Source: Amoebophrya sp. A120
Lineage: Eukaryota > Sar > Dinophyceae > Syndiniales > Amoebophryaceae
DNA length: 64,000 nt
Assembly: GCA_905178155.1 (NCBI GenBank)
Contig: CAJINV010000001.1
Span: forward strand, 5,832,750-5,896,749
Direction: 5' to 3'
Shown here one piece after another: positions 33,496-44,274 of the stretch. Under the pieces are notes generated by a model that did not search any database, was not told where the DNA came from, and saw only the letters and a program-made list of their open reading frames with translations. Both the position numbers and the translations under genes were made by a program. How positions within the stretch are numbered: position 1 is the stretch's first letter; each line of letters opens with the position of its first letter.

Positions 33496-34530
33496 GAAAG
33501 TAGCAACACATACTACAGCACAAGTGAGACAGTCTACAACTAACGAAAAACGCCTGCTGCAATCGGTAGCTGCGCGCACATCAGGTTTTGCGGGAAAACG
33601 ATCTCCGATGTGAACAATAGAAGTCGGTGAACTTCTGCAACCGACACGAAAACTTGCAGACTACAATCGTCATCAAGAATTGCGCTGTCAATTTCATGTT
33701 TTCTGCGCCCGAGTGCAGCTTTGTTCAGGGGTTTCAGGCGCCGCCCTTGTTGCACTGGTGTATGGGCTCCTTTCGTGCGAATGGCTATAAGCTCGGTGGT
33801 ACTAGTAGACAATCTATTTTCATCTCTATGCTGTTATCTGAGCGACAAGGAGAGCTGAGTGAAAGGTGGAACACCATGCCGTCCTTACAAGGGAAAACCG
33901 AAAGTCACATTGTGATGTGATCATCGTGGGAATATGAAAATCGTTTTACGAACGGGGATGTGGCAGGGATCGTGGATCTATCAGAAGTTCAGTCTTGTTT
34001 TGATGGGGGCATGGGTCGACAAGGGGATTTTTTTGTCGGTTCATCGGTCGTGGCAGCTGGGATTTTTGCTTTGCAAAAATGCGTGGTCGTGCTCAATCTT
34101 GTCGCACAGGGTCCCGTTTACTTTTGAAAATTACGCTGATACGTTGCGGATCTACGCCCCGTTTAGTTTTTTACTCGGTTTGCTACGCAAACGCATGCGC
34201 ACCCCGGTACCTTCTTACTCACGTACTTTCGCCTTTGCTGTGCCTAGCCTAGGTATCCTTTAAGTACATTTTTTTTGGCTTTTTACTATATCAGGAAACA
34301 TCAAACGGCGCATGAAAAAACGTCTGCCTGGCTACTGGTCAATTCCACTGAGTGGAAAAACAACAATGGCGTTACTAATCTGCAAGTCGTTGTGCCTGGC
34401 GAGCACCCGCACAGCGAGGGCACGCCGGTGGACGGAATTTGCAGGACCGATGAAAAATACGGTTTTTTGATGATTCACATCCAGTAGAGAAGAGCTTTTT
34501 TTCAAGACACCACCACCCACGCCGTTCGCC
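33496..34530. other. Intergenic, about 1 kb
   Basis: Contains short open frames of poor composition. No tRNA-like or repeat structure noticed. Includes T-rich stretches near 34030 and 34265. Confidence 0.45.
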
Positions 34531-37500
34531 ATGGCGTCCCCTTCGAAGAAGGTGTACGACCCAAAGGAGCTAGAGGACGATCCCGACCTGCTCGAGTACG
34601 GAAAATGGCTGGATTTGCAGAAGAAATCGCGGCAACCGGCGGTCCAGTTCGAAACGAAGGAGTACGGGCAAATTGCGAGGTACTTCTCTAATGGATCAAG
34701 TTTGCAATTTTGAGTCTTCTTTTACATTTTTGACACAAAGTGGATGTGCATCTTGCATGTTCTTGCTGAAGTATAGATGGGCCTCGACGTTCTTGAGAAT
34801 CAAAATGAAAATGAAATCGTTCCGCCCTGAAATAAATTATCCAACAGGCTGTGCATGATCCCCGTGATGCACGGTGGCCCGGACCCGCCGATTCGGGGCT
34901 ACGACTACGATCCGGAGATCCACGCGGCACCCCCGCAGGACGAAAATCCGTGGGAACTGGCGAGTCAGCTGCACTGCACGCAGGCGATGGAAAACATCCT
35001 GAACGCGCGTGGGGAGAACGATTTCCTCAAGGAGCGGAAAAACGTGATTTCGTTTCTGGGCGCGCCCGGCTGCGGGAAGTCCGTTTTGCTGAAACTTCTG
35101 CTCGCTACCAACCCAAATCGGCGGGACGGCGAGGACGCCTGCCGCGTGGCCACGCAGTACTACCCGGTCCGGGAAGTGGAGATGAAGAAGTTCAAAGTGA
35201 GGAGGTACTTGGAAGCGAAGAAAGGCCGACGCGGCCGCGGGTCCACGAGTAGTGCGTCGCCCTCGCCAAGCCCGACCGGAAGAGGGGGGCGGAGAGGGAG
35301 CGCTTCGCCGAGCGGAGGTGCGGCTGGGACGAACGAGAATAATTCCCTGATGAACACGACTTCAAACACAGTTGCAGGAGGAGAACTATTAAATGGTTCA
35401 ACAGCACCTTCCGCAGTAGATCCGCAGTCGCCTACCAACGGCGCGGAGTCCACCTCCGGCCAGCAGGCCGCCGCGAGCCCGGAGATGATCTACGACATTG
35501 AGGACAAATTTTTCTTCTACCGACGGCAGTTTAACCGGTTCCGCGAGGCCAACGGCGACCACATGCCGCCGCTGAAGATGCCGCCGACGGAAGGGATCCA
35601 CTTTCACCACTGGAAGGAGCACGAGGTGCTGCTGCTGGACACCACGGGCATGAACTTCTTCGGGGAAACGCCGGAGGAGCTAGCGGCCATGGTGGAGACG
35701 ACGACGAAGGATTTCAATGCGGATCCCGGGAAGGAGAAGGCGACGAGGAAGCGGAGAAAAAAGAAATCCACCTACTACGCCGAGGAGAAGGAGACCGAAA
35801 CGGACATTTGGGACGACAGCTACAAGAACTTCCTGCCGCCCCTGCTCTATGGGTTGAGCGGCATCTTGGTTCTCTGCGTCCCCTACGAGTGCGACTACGT
35901 GGACTTCGTGGAGAACACGTTGCGCGCCATCATCGCCAAGGTGCGCAACGCGCCCCGGCCGGCGTTGGTGCTCGTGCGGATCCGGAAGAAAAGGAAGGAA
36001 GACGACATGCGGGACGAGGCAGCGGAGCAGGAGAATTTCGACAAGAAGAGGCTCGCCGAACAACGGCGGCGGGACCGGAAGTTGCAGCGCGAGACGAAGC
36101 GCATGAATCTCGACAGTTTGATGGGCGGCACGACCACGAGCATGGTGACGACGTTGGATGGCGGGCTGACGCTGAATTTACCGCTCGACCAAGGCGACGA
36201 CGACGAGGACCTGGAGGAGAATCCGCAGATGCCCGACGGCATGCCCAACGCGGTCGGGGCTGCGGTGAAGGAACCAGCAGACGCTCAGGGGGAGCGGCCC
36301 GGCACGAAAGAGTCCTCGGCCGGCGGCGACAGTTTACTACTGCCGCCTTTAAGTCACAGCACCGGCACCGGGACCAGGCCGGGCACGACGGACAACGCAC
36401 TTGTACCGGATAAAGGCGATACTGCAGCCGCGGGGGAAGGGGAGGTAGGTGTAGCGGTCGCAGAGAAAGCCGATGGTGTAAATGAAGCAGATGCTGAACA
36501 AAATCAACCAGGAACAAACGAACCCAGCAGAGACAACCTCCAGTCGGGTATAATTTCCAAGCGTGAGCAACTCGAAGAGGAGGAAGAAGAGGAGGAGGAG
36601 GAGGGCGGCAGGAGACATAAGTACAAAGCGAGCACCTCCTTCATGGATGAGTTCGACGACGAGGACGAGCAGCAGCAGAATAAAAGCTCGTCGTCCGAGG
36701 CGTTTTTCACGGACATGGACGAGCCGGTGGATACAAGCAAGTCCACCTCGATTCTGGAAGAAGATTTCCTGGACCCGACGAAACTCGACGAGATGCTCGG
36801 CGAGAAGGCGGAGCTTCCCTACATAAAGGGCGAGCAGTTCGACTTTTACACCACCGACACGCCGGACGAGCTGAAGAGGTTTCAGCTGTACTTCCACAGC
36901 ATCCGCATTTTCACCATGGATTCCTATCCCGGGCTCACGTTCGAGAAAAGCAGGCGGTTCATCAAGCAGCTGCAAATCCTGCGAAATTACTTGTTCGACC
37001 TCCAAGACTCTATGAACGAGCTGAAACAAGGACCCGCGGGCCGGTCGACGGTGCAGCAGGACGCGGAGTACAAAATCTGCCTTCCGGTGTGGCACGGTCT
37101 GTCGAACTACCACGTTTTGTACCTGCTCAAGGTGCTCGTCGCCTGGAGTAATCTGAAGTTCCCGCTCTACATGGCCCTCGGGGCGGCGTACATAACCGCC
37201 CACGTACCCAACGTGTCCGATTTGCGCTTGGTAAACTTCCAAGTTATGCGCGCGTTTGTGGCGGACTTGCTTTCGCCAAGGGGCGGCCGGGTGCAGGAAA
37301 GTCTAGATTTGCGGTGGACAGCGGCAATCTCGGCGATTGCCAGGTATGGTTAGTTGGATTTTCATTTCTTTCCCTTGTTTTCGCTATACGTATACAGGCG
37401 GGCGGTTCTTCATTTTTGCACCTCCGCATCTTCGAGATCTTTTGAGTAACTAACTGAAATTTCCAGGTACGTCGTGAAAATGGGTTCCACGCTGCGCGAT

Positions 37501-40424
37501 CAAGACTACTGGCTACTGCAAAACGAGTTGATGCAGTGGCTGCCATGCTCCGCCACCTCAAAGCACCCAGAAACCGGCGAGATCTCGACCTGCTCGCAGC
37601 CGCGTGCGTTGCACGGCCTGATTCACCGCTGTGACCGGACCGGGTGCGTGTGGCCCGGCGAGTACCAGACGCCCAAGTGGACATTCAACCCCATCGAACA
37701 AGCCGTGGAACTTCTTGCAGCCTACGAGGCCGTCGTCCGGGCACCGGAGAAACTTTCGATGACGGAAGCCAACATGCCGGAACACGAGCGCCCGGACAAG
37801 AAGGACGAGGCCTTTTTCGAGCGCACGGCGAACACCGGCGGGTTTGACCTGTTCTCCGACCGGGTGAGCGACCAGTTCGGCCCGCCCTTTTGCGCGCTGT
37901 GCTTCAAGGTGATGATGCGCGACGAGGAAGTGCTCCGGGAGCTGAACCGCGACCGGAATCGAGAAGCGCTGCTAGAAACCGCGTTGGACCGGAAAGACAA
38001 GATTTTGGAGGAAAAGGAAAGGAAACGCATCGAGCGGGAAGAGAAGAAGCGGATCGCGAAGGAAGCGACGAGCAAAGTGAAGAAAAAGGGGTTGATGGCC
38101 GGGAAGTTGCGGAAGGTCTTAAACCCGAGCGGCTTCCGATCTGGGTCTCCTTCCTCACGCTCCCCTTCCCCCGGGAAGAGAGACTCCAAGGATAGTGCCA
38201 ACGACGCCGCTACGCCCGAGCCGAAGCGCAGGCCGGACCTGTCGCCGGACAGTCCGGATTACAGTCCCGTGTGCCTGGAGGTCGACGACGAGGACAGTCT
38301 CTCACCCTACCAGCGAGGCCTGCGAGAAAGGGGTTTAAGGCGGACGAATGAACGGAAGAAGGTGCTGATGGCCCAGGGCTTCGGCGAGGCGGCCTACCCC
38401 GACTTGAAACGCATCCTCGCCGAGCAGGAGGAAAAAGAGCGACAGCGGCAGGAGATCGAGCGCCAGCGGCGCATGGCGGCGGAGCGGGAAGATCTGAAAG
38501 TGTCCGCCGGCCACAGACTCTTGAAGCAGCGAGCGATTTCCCGCGAGCACATGCGGCAGAAGTCGAAAGACGACGGCGCCTCGACCTCGGGTGTGTCCCG
38601 CGAGCGATCCGCGTTCGGCTCCCCGAGCAAACATCTGCAGGAGGAAGACGATGCGAAAGTCGTTCCTCTGCCCGACATCGCAGAAACCCTGAAAAACCAC
38701 AAGTGGTACGTGGCAAAAGCGGGCATGGCACGCGTGGAGCAGCGCGAGGGTGTGTGTGTAGAAATGGACGCGCACCTGGGGACGATATTTGAGAAGGAGG
38801 GGTACGAAAATGACTGCTTGGAGAATAACGCAGCGAATGAGAAGCCGTCCCCGAAGAAATACCTCTCCGGTCTGACGCAAGTCGAAACCGCGCACAGCCC
38901 GTTAAGGAAACGAGACTACGAAGCCCGATTGACTACATACGACAAGGCCACGTATTTGCGCGATCACCACCGCACGGTGAGTGAGCGCTTCGCGGACATA
39001 ATGAGCCGTCCGCCCGTGGTGCGGGACAACCGTGGCGCGCTGGTGGTTCCGAAAAAACTGGACGAAAATTCCCTGGAAAGCGCTATAATAGCCGGTGTGG
39101 ACACAGAAGCGATCACGAGGGAGCAATACATGCGCGAGGCGCAGGTAAGACTAAAAGAGGGTGGTTATTTTCACGGGTGATTTGTGCAGCAGCCCATAGA
39201 TACAGGAGCTTTTTGTTGATGAATTGAAACCGAAACGACGTTTTGAGCTTCTAGTGTCAGCGAAAAAATTACTCTATCTATCAGAACGGCTTCGATTCCG
39301 AGCAGCGGGAGTGGATCGAGCAGACGTTTCGCAACACGAGTTCCCGGTACATTCGCTTCTGCCCGGATTGCTTCGGCGGGTACAAGCGGCACTACCGCCA
39401 GCGCGGCGTCCCGGATCGAAACAAATACGAAGAGAACTGGCAGCCGCCCGAGCGCGTGCCCGAGATTTTCGAGCCGGTGCCCTTCCGCAATGCCCGGGGC
39501 CACTTTTTCCGGCACCCGTACACCGGCGAGTTCGAGGCGTACTGCGAGCCCAACCCGATCAAGAACATCCCGAAAATCCGCATAAACTACCCCGAAACCC
39601 GGCCCTACCTGTACGAAAGGAAAGACAACATCCACGATTTAGTGATTCCCGGGGGCAACAAGGAGCCCTTTCGGGTCACCATGTACCAGGACCTGGCTAT
39701 TCCGCCAATCTTGGTCGAGCAAGACCGCAAGTGCTGCGCGCTCTGCGGCAAGCGCGACGCAAATTTCGCACTTGTGCAGCCCTGCTTCCACCGGTTTTGT
39801 CTCGAGTGTATTCTCGACTGGACGGACTTCAACCACGACATGTCGGAGTGCATCGCGGAGTACGAACTACCTTTACCGTCCGGGACCTTTATGGGCCGGC
39901 TCGCGGACGTGGACAAGCTCAAGCCGAAAAAGTGGTGCCCCGTGTGTCGGGAACACGTGCGGAAAGTGGTGTTGCTGGACGCCTTGCAGTACAGCATCGG
40001 CGATGGAATCGTCGACATCGAAGATTGGGCGAAGGGACAAGGGTACCACTTTCTTATGTCTGCCGGCAGATCATCATCATCTTGTAAATTGCTTTTTCGG
40101 TCGGTTTTTCTATTCGTATGTTTTTTGGTATTCGTTTTGAGCACGAATCAAACACAAACTGTATCAAAAAGACAAGAAGTACGCCAATAACACAGGTACG
40201 TGCCCTACCCGGCGCGACCGCAACAGGAGCCGGAGCTCCGGCAGCACCTGGAGTATCCCACCTTCCGCAACTCCGCGAGAAAAACGCAGTGGTTCTTCGA
40301 GCAGCACAAACGGGGCTACATGTTCATGCGAAAACTCAAGATCAAGCGCAAGCACCACAAGCAGGTCACGGCAGCGGCCACAACGACCGGTGGGGACGAC
40401 GCAGGCTCAGAAGAGGACGCGTAA
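34531..40424 (+). CDS. P-loop GTPase-like protein fused to a C-terminal RING finger (five exons)
   Basis: Exons are 34531-34679, 34848-37343, 37467-39144, 39285-40042 and 40196-40424, giving 1,769 residues. All four introns are GT-AG and agree in phase. Walker A G-A-P-G-C-G-K-S lies at about residues 121-128, and a switch/Walker B-like L-L-L-D-T-T-G-M near 312-319 resembles the D-x-x-G of GTPases. Long low-complexity acidic and Ser/Gly-rich inserts follow (35220-35460, 36180-36760). Exon 3 has Cys/His pairs (C-D-R-T-G-C near 37630, F-C-A-L-C near 37890) and a long K/E/R coiled coil. Exon 4 holds F-C-P-D-C and a RING domain (C-x2-C…C-x-H-x2-C-x2-C…C-P-V-C, about residues 1591-1662), followed by a basic tail. 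RING domains usually recruit ubiquitin-conjugating enzymes, so an E3 ligase gated by nucleotide binding is a reasonable inference. Nucleotide preference cannot be read from sequence. Confidence 0.72.
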
Positions 40425-41463
40425 AAACTAGAGTGTGCTGAAGCTGCACCAGCCGAACTCAACAATCATGGAAGTCATGCTCAGGCTTTCGCGCACAAAG
40501 TTTTCACTTTTCATCTAAAACTCACAAAAATTGAGTGGTTTTTCCTTTCACTAAAGTACGTTTTTTCGCAATGTTTTTCACTGCCTGCTCAAGACAAGGA
40601 GGCGCGAGCAGTAACTGAGGGCGAGTGATTCACTTACACTATTTGGCTAACTAGAATTCAAAGGAGGTACGAAAGTTTTTTTCGTGTAACTACTACCCTT
40701 GAAAACGTTTTTGTCCACACGTATTGCGCTCCCCCCATCATCTGTACTTTCCCTTTGACGATGATTCGCACTGTATGTCAAGATCTGGACCAATTTAAGA
40801 AATGCTTCCCGCATCATGCACATACGACGTACTGCAGTAATTCTAATTTAAAGGCCTTGTCGGTGTTCCCATGTGGTTGTCTTTTTTTTTTCCACTGTCA
40901 TCATCGATACCTGGCTGGTATCCACATCAAGCAGTCGAAGTCGGTAAAGTCCAAGCTTGCTCCGCTCCATGACGTGCGTACGAGATCCCTGAGTAATGAA
41001 AGATCGCAGTGATCACAGGAACGCGAACTCCATGCAGGCGTTCCACTGGCTACCAATTCCACGTGCATTGGTTCCCTCCTCATCTGAGATATTTCCAGCA
41101 GATTTCATTCTCGGATCGACATGCAAGGTAGATGAGCAGAAGATGATGTGAAACGACAGACGAAAAAATCGAAACAGGAGCTGAATAGATGTATTAGTAC
41201 TACACTTGATGGCCTTTGAGTTCCCCGTCCTCTCAAGAGTACAGCAATCAAGTTTTGCTTTTTTTTCCCCAACAAAAAGACCTTCTACAACGGCAAAATT
41301 CTTTTCTTTGTCCTCACACCCCTGCCGCGCAAAGCCGCGGGCACCTTCAATATCATCTTCCCACTTCGTTTTTTTAAACGACTTTGACAAAATTTATCCC
41401 AAACCTTCCCTCCTCTGTACTTTTCGGACTTCAAAAAGAAGAAGTTTTTCCGCCACAACCACC
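40425..41463. other. Intergenic; 3' part may encode an N-terminal extension of the next gene
   Basis: Nothing is supported in 40425-41208. From the ATG at 41209 a frame runs open into the reductase start at 41464 (see the reductase entry). Confidence 0.45.
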
Positions 41464-43403
41464 ATGCCCGAGTTCCCGTACGTCATTGTGGGTGGCGGCA
41501 ACGCCTCCGGTTACGTTGTACGAACGCTGGTGGAAAATGGCGTTGCGGGGTCGGACATTTGCCTGGTCGGGAGCGAGGAGAAGCACCCGTACGAACGGCC
41601 GGCCCTCACCAAAGCCTATTTGCACGCTCCCGGATCGAAGGTACGAGCGAGGCTGCCCGGGTTTCACACCTGTGTTGGAGGGGGTGGCGAGAGGCAAACG
41701 CCGGAATGGTATCAAAAGAGGTTGTTGTGGTTTTGGTGTTGAAATCCGGTTTTGTAGTTCAACTCTCGTAGCGTGTTTTTTCCCTTGCAGACCGACGGCT
41801 GCGCGCTGCAAGGAAACTCTTTAAAAATATCTAAGGGCCCGATAAATCAACTGTTTGCAGCTTCAGGACCCTCACCGTCCAAGGTTGGATGAAAACATAC
41901 TATCAGGTACGGAGAAAAGGGAGTTACCGTGAAGCTGGGCACGAAAGTAACAGCGCTGGATAGTGGCAAAAAGTGCGTCTCAACGTCTAGCAACGAAGAA
42001 ATCACTGCACAGAAGGCGTTGTTTGTGGCCACGGGCTGCAACCCAAGAATTTTCGATATGTACAAAGGGTCCAACGTTTCACTCGTGCGAAACGAAGCAG
42101 ACTGCGCTGCACTGGTGTCCTCCATGGAGGGAGGGAAGGATTTGAAGCTGGTATGATGAATAGTTTTTTATTGCTCGCTGACCTGATGTTTGCTACGCCT
42201 ACGATGATGCTGATCACAAGTTGTATGCCGCAAGATGTTCATCTTACACAAGAAACCGGAAGAAGAACTTTTCCACAGCGAGCAAAACTACCCTCAGGTC
42301 GTTGTTGGCGGTGGGTACATTGGGCTCGAGGTGACCGCGGCAGCCGTGGGTTGGGGCGAGAATCTTGCGTCCGTCACAATTTTGAACATGGACCCCATGT
42401 GCCTGCAGCGCATCTTCTGGGACGCGCCGGAGTTTTCGAAGATGCTCCAGGCCAGCGTGGAGAGCGAAAGCCACCCGGTAAAGTGCACTGTGAAAAACGG
42501 TATCAAAATTTCCAACGTGGTCAAAAGCGCGGACGGGAAGATCACGGCGATCGAAACCGAAGACGGTGCGAGCTACCCCTGCGACCTGGTGGTGCTCGGG
42601 CTGGGAGCCACCCCCGCAACAGAATTCATGCCCAAGGAGAGCTTGTCCAGCAGGGGATACATCAACGTACTTGATTTAGAACTTGTGTTGGTGCGAGCAG
42701 CGAGCGAGGACATCATCTGAAGTTGTTCATTACTGCAATGTCTTCCACGGACAAATCAGGAGCTGCTGCGCACAGGATGCAAATGAAGATGTTTGTGGTG
42801 CTCTTTGTCATCTGTGGACCACATGAAACTAAAACAGGTGGACAGCTCGTTGAAATTTGCGGACGGCTGCTTCGCCCTGGGCGACTGCTGCTCCTTTCCG
42901 CTCCAAGGAGAGGAAACGGTCTTCGAGCACGTGTTTCACGCGCGCGCCTCGGCGAAGCACGCCGCCCTGACCGCGCTGGGCCAGACGGCAGACGCGTACA
43001 GCCCCATGTCGTTCTTCTACTCCAGGATGTTCGAGTATTCAGACAAGCCGTTGATATGGAACATGTGGGGCACGCGGACCTCCAACGCAGCGCCGCACTT
43101 GGAGAAGAAAGACAACGGGTTCACCTGCGTTTGGGTACTATGATTTGGTGGACATTTTTGTAGTGTCATTAATTCACAACTCCAGTCAACTTGTTCTTTC
43201 CTTGCTTCGCAAAACTACGGTGAAGAAAAGAGTTTGGTACCTGCATGCTTTTACCGTTAATTCAAGAATCTGAAAAATCTCCTTTTCAGGTCGAAGGCGG
43301 AAAGTGTGTTTCGGCTTGCATTATGATGCAGAACCCAGCGCCAACGCAAGAACAGCTGGACGCGTGCAAGGCGTTGATCGGACAGCCCTATCCTGCCGCT
43401 TAA
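41464..43403 (+). CDS. Monodehydroascorbate reductase
   Basis: An FAD flavoenzyme that uses NAD(P)H to regenerate ascorbate from its radical in the ascorbate-glutathione cycle. Exons are 41464-41720, 41907-42150, 42298-42666, 42838-43134 and 43290-43403 (426 residues, usual family length). All four introns are GT-AG of 147-186 bp and phase-consistent. Visible features: the FAD-binding V-G-G-G-N-A-S-G-Y near the N-terminus, P-Y-E-R-P-A-L-(T)-K-A-Y-L, L-P-G-F-H-T-C-V-G-x-G-G-E-R, the NAD(P)-binding V-V-G-G-G-Y-I-G-L-E-V at the start of exon 3, and the second FAD motif F-A-L-G-D near the start of exon 4. The last exon matches the family C-terminus (E-G-G-K-C-V-S-A). The frame stays open upstream to an ATG at 41209, giving an 85-residue S/T/R/F-rich leader ending R-R-S-F-S-A that looks like a mitochondrial presequence. 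Alternative starts could give two locations (inference). Confidence 0.92.
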
Positions 43404-44274
43404 GCAAGAGAGATTCTCTGGGTCAAAAAAGTATCAAGCTCTCGGCGCGGCGAGTCGCTTGTTCGGCCGACGCAAGGTCGTCCTGCGCGACAGTCTTGTG
43501 TGCGTAGAAACGATAGGAGGGGCGTGATCGAAAGTGGTTAAGAGTGACAGAAGTGACATTGGTATTAAACTGAAAGTGGCTTCATACAACTACATCAGAG
43601 TAAATTATCCTCCTCCGCGTGCGGATAGCAGCCCTGATGCAAGAGCTTGCCGTTGGACGACTTGCGTGCCGCGAGGACTGCTGCAGCCGTTTTGTTTGAT
43701 CTTTCTGCGCGGACAAAGCTGTGACTCCACGGTCCACACGCGTACGTGAACAAGAATGGGGACAACTCCAGCACGAAGATCATCCGATGCTGAAGGATCT
43801 GTGTCTAGGTGTGAAGATAGAAGTTCAAGTTCCCGGAAGTAAGAGTAGACTAAACAAGATCGACATGAAAAGAACTGCCGTGGCAGTTTAAGCATTGCAG
43901 CGCAGCTCGCTGACCCTTTGCAAAAGTTTTGTTTTCACGGGGAGTTCAATTTTTGCTTTTTGTTTTTGTTGCTGACTTCATTTTCAAGCGCGATACGATC
44001 ATGTTTACGATCGCGGAAATGAATCCAAAATGCCTCGAGAGAAAAAGATCCTTTCTGGATGAGAAAAAGATCCTTGTTGTGATGATCCGTTTTCCGTTTC
44101 CCCTGCCTTTACGTACTTTTTGTTCTAACAAGCTTTTTCAATGTAGTCTTTACTTTTGCGTTTGTGTTTGGTTCAAGAAGTGATAAGCGAGCAACACGAG
44201 CTACTAGTCCAATCTTTCGCCTGCCGAAAGAATTCCCTCTTTTACTGGACACGGGTTACCGGATACCGGTTCAC
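43404..44274. other. Intergenic
   Basis: No gene supported. The frame of the next gene is open back to 44164 but without an ATG. TTTTTCAATGTAG near 44146 is a possible acceptor. Confidence 0.45.

Noticed and set aside
41204-43403. Reading the reductase locus as several broken genes
   Set aside because: Four GT-AG introns with matching phases rebuild a full-length enzyme of normal size, so no pseudogene call is needed.
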